Origin: a virus
Length of the DNA stretch: 30,709 bases
Reading direction: 5' to 3' (one strand)
IMG/VR virus record: IMGVR_UViG_3300025889_000608
Location: 1-30,709 of that record
The notes beneath the pieces are model-generated. The model was given only the letters and a program-made list of their open reading frames with translations, was not told the DNA's origin and searched no databases. Within the stretch, counting starts at the first letter, position 1; every line of letters starts with the position of its first letter. Shown here one piece after another: positions 11,430-20,324 of the stretch. The translations under genes and the position numbers were made by a program.

Positions 11430-11962
11430 CACGCCCCCCACGTCCACCCGGTGGGCAGGTAGACCACGCCGACCGCGTAACCCGAGAGGCCGGCGTCGCC
11501 CTCCCAGCTCCCCCAGGTGTCGCGGTAGCCCTTCGCCGTCGAGGACTGCACGATCCGGACCCGGCGGTCCTCACCCATCCACGCGAGGTAGGTGTGCCCC
11601 GTCGACTTGCCGGGGACGACGGTGTCGTCCTCGACTCCAGGTTCCCCGCCGTCGCCGAGGTGTCGCCACCGCTGGACAACATGCCAGCGACCCGGCCGCA
11701 GAGGAGGCGCCACGTCGCGCACGAGGAGGATCCGGGCGTCGGTCCCGCCCGTCAGCTCCCGGGCGGCATCGAGGGCGCTCCAGGGCGCGTCAGGGCTCCA
11801 GACGTTCGCGCGGCTCCACCAGTCGAGGCCGCCGACGCGGACCCCGTCGTCGACGCTGTCGATCTCGTTCCCTTCACCTTCGAGGAGGGCGAGGGCGACG
11901 AGGGTGCAGCACGGGAGGCCCTCGGGCGGGCGAGACCGTCGGGCTAGCTCGACGACGCTCAC
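11429..11962 (-). CDS. putative NlpC/P60- or CHAP-like cysteine peptidase (endolysin candidate)
   Basis: 177 residues from GTG 11962 (GTGA overlap). PCCTLVALAL (17-26) puts C18 or C19 at the start of a helix, as in NlpC/P60 enzymes. STGHTYLAW (120-128) gives the expected histidine H123 on a strand, followed by VRIVQSS and GYRDTWGSW. These fit a papain-like cell-wall peptidase that cuts peptide bridges in peptidoglycan. There is no signal peptide, so export would need a holin, and three small membrane genes follow directly. Alternative: a tail-associated hydrolase used at entry, since tail genes lie just upstream. The third catalytic residue is not certain. Confidence 0.6.
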   Translation of the reverse strand: MSVVELARRSRPPEGLPCCTLVALALLEGEGNEIDSVDDGVRVGGLDWWSRANVWSPDAPWSALDAARELTGGTDARILLVRDVAPPLRPGRWHVVQRWRHLGDGGEPGVEDDTVVPGKSTGHTYLAWMGEDRRVRIVQSSTAKGYRDTWGSWEGDAGLSGYAVGVVYLPTGWTWGA

Positions 11963-12225
11963 GGCTGCGCCGCCGGTAGCGTCTCCAGATCGGGCGGGTA
12001 GATCCCGGCCTGGATTGCATCAAGGGCGCCGAGGGTCTGATCGCGCTCCTCGGCGGTCGGGACGCGAGACCCCGACTCCAGCGCCGAGAGGCTCGCCTCG
12101 CTCATCGAGTAGAGGACCGCCCGTTGCGCTCGGGTCGTGCTCCCGAGCATCGCGGCGCGGCTCGACATCGCCGAGAAAAGGCCCTCGATTGAGTCAATGT
12201 TCAGTCGTGCGTAGCTCTGGCTCAT
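11959..12225 (-). CDS. small protein of unknown function, between adhesin and peptidase
   Basis: 88 residues from ATG 12225 (ATGA overlap). Rich in serine and alanine, mostly helical (LFSAMSSRAAMLGSTTRAQR, AVLYSMSEASLSALE). The C-terminal part is proline-rich. No domain or motif is recognised. The position suggests either a fibre chaperone or a virion component. Confidence 0.7.
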   Translation of the reverse strand: MSQSYARLNIDSIEGLFSAMSSRAAMLGSTTRAQRAVLYSMSEASLSALESGSRVPTAEERDQTLGALDAIQAGIYPPDLETLPAAQP

Positions 12226-12974
12226 GCTGTGGCCCTCCGTAGAATCCGCATCCCGTGCACGGTGATGTCGGTCGTCCCTGATGATCGATAGGTCGAGAAG
12301 CCGAGGGCCGCGGTCGCGACGCTCGGATCGACGCTAGAGCGTGCGGCGCTGGCGACGGTGCCGATCGCATCGCGCAACGTGCCGCCCTCGACGGACGGCC
12401 ACGCGCCCGACCACGAGCCCCGATCGAAGACCCGCATCCCTGCGGCGCTGATCAGGACCTCGACGACGGCGTCGGAGGAGTCCGAGACGGCGACGCCTGG
12501 ATCGGTGTACTGGCTCGAATAGACGACCGACCCGAACTCCCAGCGCCCCGGGCTGATTTGGTAGTTCACCCCGGCGTTGACGCTGTTGACCGCGCTCGAC
12601 CCGTAGAGGGTGACGACGAGGCGCGCGAAGTTGCCCGGAGTCGCCCCGGCGCTCCATCGAAGCTGGACGGCGACCTCCTCGCCCGCGGCGACGGTCCCAA
12701 TCGAGGACATCGCGGCGTACACGCGCGGCGAGGTCGCCGACGAGACGACGCCTGTTGAGTTCTGAACAACCCGGAACCCGGTCGACCCGTCCGGCCCGAA
12801 GGTCGAGCACCGAAAGCCGTTAGCCGTGCTCCAAGTGACCCCGCCCGCGTCAACGGTGCCGCCCGAGGTCAGATCCGCCGCGGCGACGGTCGAGAAGTCC
12901 GCCTCGCGTAGCGTCTCCCAAGTCGCGCCCGACGGAGCCCCCGGTCCTTGTGCAATGCATGGGGCGGCCATCAT
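12222..12974 (-). CDS. beta-sandwich (concanavalin-like) virion protein, likely adhesin
   Basis: 250 residues from ATG 12974, overlapping the previous stop as ATGA. After a short N-terminus it alternates serine/threonine/glycine-rich strands throughout (VVSSATSPRVYAAMSS, NFARLVVTLYGSS, VVEVLISAAGMRVFDRG), a pattern seen in LamG or concanavalin A-like jelly rolls. Such domains in phage tail proteins bind surface sugars. It lies downstream of the tail-tip and fibre genes and before the peptidase. Receptor binding is inferred. The specific fold should be tested by structure prediction. Confidence 0.65.
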   Translation of the reverse strand: MMAAPCIAQGPGAPSGATWETLREADFSTVAAADLTSGGTVDAGGVTWSTANGFRCSTFGPDGSTGFRVVQNSTGVVSSATSPRVYAAMSSIGTVAAGEEVAVQLRWSAGATPGNFARLVVTLYGSSAVNSVNAGVNYQISPGRWEFGSVVYSSQYTDPGVAVSDSSDAVVEVLISAAGMRVFDRGSWSGAWPSVEGGTLRDAIGTVASAARSSVDPSVATAALGFSTYRSSGTTDITVHGMRILRRATA

Positions 12975-13285
12975 GCGCCCTCGTACATGGCGGTCAGAGC
13001 GACGGAGCCCGACCCCGAGGAGACCGCGACGTAGATCACAGTATCGCCGTCTTTGCGCCCCTTGCCCGCCATTCCGGGGATAGAACGCATGTAAATCGCT
13101 TTCTGCGGATAAGTCTCGTAGTCCGCCGCGAGGGCGCCGCCGTCGGTCCCGGTCACGGCGAGGACTACGTCGTGAGCGAGGGCCTCGATCCGCAGGTATC
13201 GCGCGTTTCGGGGAATAGTGACAGCCTCGGTCGTGGTGCCGAGGGCGAGCCGCTTAGGGCTCCCGATCGTGAGTGTCGTCGCCAT
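12971..13285 (-). CDS. small beta-rich virion structural protein
   Basis: 104 residues from ATG 13285, with TAGGAG about ten bases upstream. Pattern of short strands and turns (LTIGSPKRLALGTTTEAVTI, LRIEALAHDVVLAVTG, TVIYVAVSSGSGSVALTAMY), no charged helices. It resembles small decoration or fibre-base proteins in siphovirus tail modules, but no family is recognised. Located between the tail hub and the adhesin-like gene. Confidence 0.7.
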   Translation of the reverse strand: MATTLTIGSPKRLALGTTTEAVTIPRNARYLRIEALAHDVVLAVTGTDGGALAADYETYPQKAIYMRSIPGMAGKGRKDGDTVIYVAVSSGSGSVALTAMYEGA

Positions 13286-13297
13286 GGCTCGCGGCTC

Positions 13298-14959
13298 CTA
13301 GCTTGTGGGGACATCGTACAGGAGGAGACCCCGGAGGATCTCAAGTGTGACACGGACCGACGGCCCGCCGACCTCGACCTCCTCGACCGTCGCGAGGAGG
13401 ACCTCGTCGGGGTTGAGATCCGGATCGTCGAGACGGACCACGTCGCCGAGGGCGAGGCCCTCCAGCTCGACCCCGCCCTCGTAGAGCCGGCGGTGTCGGG
13501 GTAGGCTCTGGGCGTCGAGGTAGTCGAGGGCGAGTCGTTGCGCGGTCGCCCGGTCCCAGGTCGTCGGGACCTCGATCACGGCCTCTACCGTCCCGACGTA
13601 GGGCTCGACGATCTCGGCCCAATGCGCCCCGCCCTCGGCGAGGACGCCCGCGCTCGTCGTCTCGGCGGCGTCGCCCGGGGTTACCCCTACGGTGACGCTC
13701 TCCTGATAGGTCGAGAGCGTCCGGTAGGCGTAGGAGACCCGGACCCTCGACGCGAGGGTGACGGCCACCGGCGAGAGGGGCGAGGTCGCCGAGACAAGGA
13801 TCCCCCCGCCCGTCGTCGAGAGGGTCGCGACCGCGTCGGCCTCGGTCGCCCGGAAGGTCCGGCGCCGACAGTACAGGCCGTTCGGCCCCTGGATGATGCG
13901 GACGGGGTAGACCCGGAGGATCTCGCCCTCAATCCAGGCTCCGATCTCGGTCGGTTCGGTGAGGACGGCGTCAATCTGGTACGCGTTCAACTCGGCGGCA
14001 TAGGTCTCCATCCGGCCCGGGTCGACCTTGCGCCCCCCTACCCGCTCGTAGAGGTACCGGAGGACATCGGAGAGGCCCCGGAGGTCGCCGACCCGGTAGG
14101 GATTGCTCCTACCCTCGGCGGGCGACGCCAGGCCCCACCAAAACGACCGGCCCGAGTTCACCCGCTCGTCGGTGAGAGGCGACCACGGGTTGCCGGTGTC
14201 CGCCGCCGCAGAGAAGGTTCGGCCCTGCTCGTCTTGGGTCTGAACGACGCCCTCGACGACCGAGACGGCGAAGTCGGTCACGTCCCAGAGAAGGCAGTTC
14301 GCAGCCCGGACCGTATGACCGCAGAGGAGCCACCCGGGAGACTTGAAATCGGCGATCGTGTCGTCGGTGAGGGTCAGTTCGAGGGCGGGGATCGCCGGTT
14401 GCCCCGTTGGGTAGCCCGGGCGCCCGAAGACCTCGGGCCTCGATGCGCCAAGGCTCGGGCCGTCGGCGGTCGTGTCGCCGTCTACGATGAAGGACAGCCT
14501 CGGGATAGACGCGATCGTGACGGTCAGACTCGGGAGGAGGTCGCCCGTCACGAGATCAAGCGGTCGGAGGACCGCCGAGAGCCGATCGCGGGCGGTCGGG
14601 TCGGCGACGGTCACGTCCCCGAGGTAGCCCTCGACGACGAGGCGGGCGTCTTCGAGGTCGTCGCCAGTGTGCCACCGGTAGAGGCGGGCGGGGATGCGTT
14701 CGAGGAACAGGCCCCGGCGCCACGACGAGAGCCAATCGACCCGATCCGAGTCGACGACGACCCGGACCTCGGGCGACGCCTCGACCCGCCCGAGGGTGAT
14801 CTCCCCGAGGCCGCCCTCGACGAGCACGTCCCCCGCATCGGTCCCGAGGATGAAGCCGACCTCGGAGAAGTAGATCGTCCCGCGCTCGTACCAGTCCACC
14901 GCGAGGACCCACCGGCCCTCGGTCCCGAGGAGGTCGCGCCAGGACGGAGCGAGAGGCAT
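13298..14959 (-). CDS. tail tip / hub-like protein
   Basis: 553 residues from ATG 14959, sharing one base with the preceding stop (TGATG). The long arginine-rich upstream extension is a shadow. The N-terminal region (DWYERGTIYFSEVGFILG, then strands to about residue 200) and the C-terminal segment with GVELEGLALGDVVRLDDPDL and VTLEILRGLLLYDVP resemble beta-rich tail hub proteins, in which a GD-V-V-R/V-L element is common. Position after the tape measure and large fibre genes fits the distal tail tip. The precise role (Dit, Tal or baseplate upper protein) cannot be fixed from sequence alone. Confidence 0.65.
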   Translation of the reverse strand: MPLAPSWRDLLGTEGRWVLAVDWYERGTIYFSEVGFILGTDAGDVLVEGGLGEITLGRVEASPEVRVVVDSDRVDWLSSWRRGLFLERIPARLYRWHTGDDLEDARLVVEGYLGDVTVADPTARDRLSAVLRPLDLVTGDLLPSLTVTIASIPRLSFIVDGDTTADGPSLGASRPEVFGRPGYPTGQPAIPALELTLTDDTIADFKSPGWLLCGHTVRAANCLLWDVTDFAVSVVEGVVQTQDEQGRTFSAAADTGNPWSPLTDERVNSGRSFWWGLASPAEGRSNPYRVGDLRGLSDVLRYLYERVGGRKVDPGRMETYAAELNAYQIDAVLTEPTEIGAWIEGEILRVYPVRIIQGPNGLYCRRRTFRATEADAVATLSTTGGGILVSATSPLSPVAVTLASRVRVSYAYRTLSTYQESVTVGVTPGDAAETTSAGVLAEGGAHWAEIVEPYVGTVEAVIEVPTTWDRATAQRLALDYLDAQSLPRHRRLYEGGVELEGLALGDVVRLDDPDLNPDEVLLATVEEVEVGGPSVRVTLEILRGLLLYDVPTS

Positions 14960-17900
14960 CAGGTCAGCTCCGTCACGGTGAGAGACTCCACCCGGACGTA
15001 TTCGTCGACGCCCTCGTCGCCGACGACCTGGGCGGCTTGGACCGTGCCCTCGATCAGTCCGAAGAGATACAGACTCGGATCGGTGATCGTCTCCGTCTGA
15101 CTCGGGATCTGTGGCACGACGACGACGGGGATCCGGCCCGACTGCGCTCGCTTCTGCAAGGCTTCGAGCTGCCACAGGACATCATCGCGCCCCGCGAGGG
15201 CGGGCGTCGCCGGTCCCGCCGAGAGGTGATCGACCTGACTGGCGTTGCCGCGGAGGCGGTCGATCTTGCTCCCGTGCGCCCACGAGACCGTCAGGCGTCG
15301 CCGAGGCGGCCCTCGCTCCTCGATGCGGCGCGTCCCGCTCTGCGAGTCCGCCGACGAGATCACAGGCTCGACCGCGAAGGTGAAGCCGTCGGCCCACCGC
15401 TTACCCGGAACGACGAGCGCCCCGAGGGCGATCGTCCCCGCCTCGTAGTAGCCCTCGGCGGTCGTCTGACTCGGGATGCGGAAGCGCCAGTATCGGACGG
15501 GCGCGGGCGTGTACCCCGAGAGGACGAGCACCCCGCTATGATGGCTGATCGTCATGCTCCCCGAGGCGCCCACGCTCCCCGGGTCGTCAATCCGGAACAC
15601 GGGCTTCACGGTCGCCGTGTTCGCCAGATACCCCGCGGTATGCGAGAGGATGCGGCGGCGGACCCCGCTCCCGAAGTCGATGTATCCGCCGACTAGCTCG
15701 TCGGCGTGTAGCCATCGAGTAACCGAGGCCGGCGCCCCGGCGACCTCGATCGCGTCGCCGGTCTTCGTGTAGGCGACCGCGGGGAAACGGAGGTCGAGCG
15801 TCCCCTGAGTCGTATACGTCGGAGTCGAGTCGCCCGTCGCGACTTCGAGGCGGTCGAAGTTGGCATTCCTTACGATCACGACGGGGAGGACCTCGTCGAG
15901 GCGTGAGTCGGTCCCGGCCTGAAGCTCGACCACGAGGTCGGTGTCGACGCCGTCGGCGCTCGTTCGCCAGGTCGCGTCAGGCGACGGCGACGAGGTCGGG
16001 AACACCGCCCCGACCGGGTAGTCATAGGCCGGATCGACGTTGAAGTCGGGCGTCCCGCCTCGTTGGTTGTGACCGCCGACGATCCGCATAAATGCCGAGG
16101 CCGTCGAGGAGCCGATCCCCGGGAGCGGGTAGGGGACACCTGCGATCCGCTTGCCGACCTGATCGGTGATGCCTTGCCCGAACGACCGAAGGATCTCGAT
16201 GTCCTCGTGACGGTGCGTGACCCACCACCACCGCGACGACGAGGTCCCGGCGACTGGATGGCCCCACGTCGTGCGGGCCGTCGTCGTCGATCCGCTCGCG
16301 GTTACGATGATCGTCCCGTGCAGCTCCCAGAGGTCCGCGGGCGAGGGCCGCGAGTAGAGGCGCGCGGTCGTGCCCCCCGACAGTTCGAGGAGGTAGTCGC
16401 GGCGGGCCGTCACGTCAACGGAGACGGTGATCGCCGTCGTCCCGTCGGTGAATCGGATCTGATCGGTGTCGGCTAGGTTCACTTGCAGCGCGACGAGCTG
16501 ATTCGAGAGGTTCCGGTGTCGGAGCGTGACCCCGATGTCAGTCGTCGACAGGGCGCCGCCCGAGACAACTTCGCAGGACCACGCGACCGCGGCGTCGGCC
16601 CCGGCGGTTACCCCGCTCTCCTGTGCAAGATAGGCCCGGTTCGTCGTCGCCCCGGTCACTACGGCGAGGTAGCTGTCGTCGCTTGACCCGGCGAGGAGCC
16701 CGGTCCCCGATCCGGTCGCGGTGTAGCCAGTCGCCCCGCTCGTCGGAGTCGTGACGCTCCACCACATCCCACCGCGGCCCGAGACCGCCGAGTAATTCGC
16801 CATCCACCCGTCGCGCCCGGGGTTCGTATGGTTCGGCCCGGTCGTAACGTTGTTCCACCCCGAGAGGCTGAACATCACGGCGCCCGAGGTGAGGTTCTCT
16901 AGCGCCCCGAGGACGTAGATCCGGCCATTACTCGCGACGCTCCGGAGCATTGACCACCGGCCTAGCTCCAGGCTCCCGACCGGGCCGTCGGTGTACTCGG
17001 TCCACGTCACGCCGCCGTCGGTGCTCTCGTAAACGATCAGGTAGAGCGAGGGCGCGTCGTTGACAGAGTCGTCGGTGATCGCGTAGGCGGTCCCGTCGGC
17101 GTCGATCGTGACGGTTAGCGGGACCTCCGCTTGCGTCACGTCGGATCCCGTCGGGAGGTCGACGGAGGGCGCCTCGGAGATCGGGGCGAAGGCGGACCCG
17201 AGACGGACCGCTCGGAGCTTGTCGTCGGGGGTGTCGTGGTAGACGACGAGGATCGTCCCGTCGGGGTAGACATCGACGCCGACGCCTTGACCCGAGACCC
17301 CGGCGACCGTCTCGACGAAGCGCCACGAGGACCCGAGGTCGGCGCTTGCGAGCTGATGGAGGTTGCCCCCCGTGTCGGTGATCAGAGCGATGATCTGGCC
17401 GCGAGCGTAGCGAATCCAGAGGCCGTCAATCGCGCCCGAGATCCACGAGGTACCGCCCGGGAACGGGTCGTCGGATAGCTCGACCCATGCGCCGCCGTAG
17501 ATCGACTGCGAGTAGGAGGTCGGCCCCTGGAGATTCGGCGGCCCGTAGAATTCGAGGATGATCCGCCGCCCGTCAGGAAGCGAGGTGATCGAGGCCGGTC
17601 CCCGCATCGACCCGGCGCCGCCGTCAACCGTCGCCGAGGCCGTCAGGGCTTGCGTCGATTCCGTGAGCGTGCGGGTCGAGAGCGAGGTCGTCGCGCCCTC
17701 GGCGTAGATGATTGTGACTCGCTGATCGTCGCGGTCGGTGCACGCGTCGAGGCTCGTGATCGCGGCGGTCGTCGTGAAGTGCACCGTCGTTGCCCGCTGA
17801 CAGAGCACGGGCGACGCCCACCCCCGATACGCGTCGGGGCTCGTCTCGCTGTCGAGCTTGTAAAGCACCGCCGACCCGCGGCGCTCGATGGACGGATCGC

Positions 17901-18105
17901 CCGACTTCGAGACCTTCACGTCGAGGGCCTCGTCCTGTGCTCCGCTGACGATCGGGCTCGCGTTCTGGACCGCGCTCGTCGCCACCGCCGGCCCGGGTCG
18001 AGGTCCGGCCTCGGTGTAGCTCGACAGAGACGCGTCAAGGGCGCTCTCGGTGTAGCGAGCGTCCACGGGGCCGATCCCTTGGGGTGTCCGGTCTACTCGC
18101 GCCAC
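14959..18105 (-). CDS. large tail fibre/tip protein with sialidase-type Asp-box propeller
   Basis: 1048 residues from GTG 18105, with a GGGGG-type ribosome site. Two Asp boxes, SADLGSSW (254-261) and STDGGVTW (361-368), mark BNR repeats of a sialidase-like beta-propeller across about residues 100-450. A threonine/serine-rich beta-sandwich region follows (about 480-650, with SWNN-like turns and TTTARTTWGHPV). The C-terminal quarter is a mixed beta region with a helical end (VLWQLEALQKRAQSG). Such propellers in phage tails either bind or trim host glycans. No catalytic sialidase triad can be asserted. It is the first gene after the tape measure, eight bases away, and the largest in the window. 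Confidence 0.75.
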   Translation of the reverse strand: MARVDRTPQGIGPVDARYTESALDASLSSYTEAGPRPGPAVATSAVQNASPIVSGAQDEALDVKVSKSGDPSIERRGSAVLYKLDSETSPDAYRGWASPVLCQRATTVHFTTTAAITSLDACTDRDDQRVTIIYAEGATTSLSTRTLTESTQALTASATVDGGAGSMRGPASITSLPDGRRIILEFYGPPNLQGPTSYSQSIYGGAWVELSDDPFPGGTSWISGAIDGLWIRYARGQIIALITDTGGNLHQLASADLGSSWRFVETVAGVSGQGVGVDVYPDGTILVVYHDTPDDKLRAVRLGSAFAPISEAPSVDLPTGSDVTQAEVPLTVTIDADGTAYAITDDSVNDAPSLYLIVYESTDGGVTWTEYTDGPVGSLELGRWSMLRSVASNGRIYVLGALENLTSGAVMFSLSGWNNVTTGPNHTNPGRDGWMANYSAVSGRGGMWWSVTTPTSGATGYTATGSGTGLLAGSSDDSYLAVVTGATTNRAYLAQESGVTAGADAAVAWSCEVVSGGALSTTDIGVTLRHRNLSNQLVALQVNLADTDQIRFTDGTTAITVSVDVTARRDYLLELSGGTTARLYSRPSPADLWELHGTIIVTASGSTTTARTTWGHPVAGTSSSRWWWVTHRHEDIEILRSFGQGITDQVGKRIAGVPYPLPGIGSSTASAFMRIVGGHNQRGGTPDFNVDPAYDYPVGAVFPTSSPSPDATWRTSADGVDTDLVVELQAGTDSRLDEVLPVVIVRNANFDRLEVATGDSTPTYTTQGTLDLRFPAVAYTKTGDAIEVAGAPASVTRWLHADELVGGYIDFGSGVRRRILSHTAGYLANTATVKPVFRIDDPGSVGASGSMTISHHSGVLVLSGYTPAPVRYWRFRIPSQTTAEGYYEAGTIALGALVVPGKRWADGFTFAVEPVISSADSQSGTRRIEERGPPRRRLTVSWAHGSKIDRLRGNASQVDHLSAGPATPALAGRDDVLWQLEALQKRAQSGRIPVVVVPQIPSQTETITDPSLYLFGLIEGTVQAAQVVGDEGVDEYVRVESLTVTELT

Positions 18106-18113
18106 GCGGCCCC

Positions 18114-20324
18114 CTATCGCCCGAGGTAGGGGCTACGCGCCCCGATCGCTGTATGCATACCACCCCGCGGCGCTCGCGTCAGTCGTTGCGAGCGGAGGAG
18201 GTCGTCGCCGAGGTAGATATTCACGGCCCCGAGAGGCTCGTCTCGGTTCAGGGCCTCGATCGTGCGACGCCCGAGGCGCTGGGTCGCCCGCTCGGAGAGA
18301 ACGGCCTCCCCGCGTCGGAGGATCGCGGGCGTCTCGTCGGGCTCAACCATGCCGCCGGCGTGGAACTTTGGCGCTTTCTGCGCTTTGATCTGTGCGACGG
18401 CGAAGGTCGTATCGGCGGCAATCGCGGCGGCGGCGACCCCGCCCGCAATCGGTCCCAGCTCGGCGACCGCCCGGATACCGGCGGCGGCCCCGGCAATGAT
18501 CGTCTCGGAGATCCGCATCGCCTTGACGCTCTTGAAGGTCTCCCGCGCGTTTTTGTTTGCCTTCCTTCGGCGCTTCTCGGCCTTTGTTAGCTCGTCCTCC
18601 TTCGCTGCGATCGTCTCCTCGATCTGGGCGCGCTCCTCCTCGCTCGCGCCCGTCATCGAGTCTCGGAGCTGCTCGATCTCTCCTCGAAGCTTGTCGGCCC
18701 GGGTCCCGGCCTTCGTGGCGGCTTCGCCGAAGCGGTCGATCGCCAGCTCCCCGAAGCCCGCGGCGACCCCGAGGCCGGTCGTCGTCAGATTGACCATCTG
18801 ATCGCGGAGTTCGGCGGCCTTGCGCTTGCTCTCCTCGAACTCGGCCTGAAGCTGGTCAAATGCCGCCTGAATTTGCGGCCCGAGGGCCTCCAACTCGGCG
18901 AGGGGCTCGACGAGCGCCTCCTCTAGTGCCAGCTTAGAGGCCGCTGCGTCGGTCTTGCGGAACTGCTCCTCCATCGCGGCGCCTTTGAGCGCGATCAACT
19001 CCTGAACCTCGGCGGCATTTGCGCCCGCGTCGACGAGGGCGAGTAGCTCTCGCCGCTCCTCGTTGAATGCGACGACGAGGCGCGTTTGTGGGTCGAGGGC
19101 GTCGAGGCGAGCCTTTGCGAGGTCTTTCGAGACGCCCGCGGCGACCCTCTCCGCGTCGGCGGCGGCCTTAGTCGCTGCGGTGTTCTTGCCTTGCTTGGTC
19201 GTGAGGCTGTCGAGGAGCCCCGAGAGGTCGCCGACCTCGACCCCGGCAGTCTCGACAGACCCGATCAGGGCGCGGAACGCGTCAACCTCGGCGAGAAGCT
19301 CGGCGCGGATCTTGTCGCCCTCTTCGTCAACGACCCGGGCGAAGTCCTCCATGCTCGGGATCGCCCCGTCCTCAAGAGAGGACCGGATCAGTTCAAACGT
19401 CGAGGCGAAGACGCGGAAACCGCCGACGCCCGTAATCGCGGCGAGTTTGGCGATCTCGATACCGCCCGCGAGACCTTGGGCGAACGACAGGGCGACCCCG
19501 CCCGCGGACGCCTTGATCCCGTCAAGCACCTGCGACAGGACCGCCATAGCCCGCTGAAACTCGGCGGACTCCTCGGCGCCGCCCTCCATACCGACGCCGA
19601 CCCGCTCGACGGCCCCGGCGAAGAGGTCGAAATCCCCGCCGAGAACCTGGGTCACGTTCACAAGCTGCCCGCCCGACTTGCCGAATAGCTCCATCGCGGC
19701 GGCGGTTCGGGTTGTCTCGTCCTCGACAGAGGCGAGGGCTTGAACGGTCTGGCGGAAGACCTCGTCAGTGCCTCGGAGGCTCCCGTCAGTGTCGCGCAGC
19801 TCGACCCCGAGGCCCGCGAAGACCTGCCCGAGGGTCCCGCCCGCGCGCTCAGCTTGCGCCATTCTCTTCGCGAACTGACCGATCCCGCTCGTGAGGTTGC
19901 CGAGGTCCTTGCCTGCCGCGTTTGCTCCGAACCGGAGGGCGGCGAGGGTGTCGGCGCTGATCCCGGTCTCGACCGAGAGGTCGCTCAGCTCGTTTCGGGC
20001 GTCGGCGACATCCTGCCCGAGGGTGAGGAGCGCACGCCCCGCGATTACCGCGGTGCCAAATCCGGCGGCAACCGCCCCAGCGGCCCCTAGCATGACTGCG
20101 GAGATCGAACCGGCGGTCTCTTTGGCTAGCTTTACCTGCTCCTTCGCGGCCCTCCGACGTAGCCGCTCCTCGTCTCGGATCCGCTTCTGCTCCTGATTGA
20201 CCATACGCTGAGCGGCCTTCGCGGCGGCCTTGTCGGTCATGCCCGGGATTTTCGCCATCTCCGCCTGATACCGTCGGGTATCGGCGATAATCGACATCGA
20301 GATATCGCGCTTAACGGTGCTCAT
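18114..20324 (-). CDS. tape measure protein
   Basis: 736 residues from ATG 20324, overlapping the previous stop as ATGA. The 70 codons upstream are a shadow. Mostly alpha-helical and alanine-rich, with a hydrophobic stretch GSISAVMLGAAGAVAAGFG (72-90), coiled-coil rich regions (KAGTRADKLRGEIEQLRDSM and following), and the typical C-terminal signature FHAGGMVEPDETPAILRRGE (from 654). It sets tail length and is ejected into the host envelope. With about 0.15 nm per residue, the tail would be about 110 nm. It follows the frameshifted chaperone and the gp10-like gene, and precedes the fibre gene. Confidence 0.92.
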   Translation of the reverse strand: MSTVKRDISMSIIADTRRYQAEMAKIPGMTDKAAAKAAQRMVNQEQKRIRDEERLRRRAAKEQVKLAKETAGSISAVMLGAAGAVAAGFGTAVIAGRALLTLGQDVADARNELSDLSVETGISADTLAALRFGANAAGKDLGNLTSGIGQFAKRMAQAERAGGTLGQVFAGLGVELRDTDGSLRGTDEVFRQTVQALASVEDETTRTAAAMELFGKSGGQLVNVTQVLGGDFDLFAGAVERVGVGMEGGAEESAEFQRAMAVLSQVLDGIKASAGGVALSFAQGLAGGIEIAKLAAITGVGGFRVFASTFELIRSSLEDGAIPSMEDFARVVDEEGDKIRAELLAEVDAFRALIGSVETAGVEVGDLSGLLDSLTTKQGKNTAATKAAADAERVAAGVSKDLAKARLDALDPQTRLVVAFNEERRELLALVDAGANAAEVQELIALKGAAMEEQFRKTDAAASKLALEEALVEPLAELEALGPQIQAAFDQLQAEFEESKRKAAELRDQMVNLTTTGLGVAAGFGELAIDRFGEAATKAGTRADKLRGEIEQLRDSMTGASEEERAQIEETIAAKEDELTKAEKRRRKANKNARETFKSVKAMRISETIIAGAAAGIRAVAELGPIAGGVAAAAIAADTTFAVAQIKAQKAPKFHAGGMVEPDETPAILRRGEAVLSERATQRLGRRTIEALNRDEPLGAVNIYLGDDLLRSQRLTRAPRGGMHTAIGARSPYLGR

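Noticed and set aside
13538-15100. Plus-strand open frame of 520 codons opposite the tail hub gene
   Set aside because: Proline/arginine/glycine-rich shadow of the real minus-strand gene. Long antisense frames are common in high-GC DNA with this codon use. No ribosome site or family resemblance.
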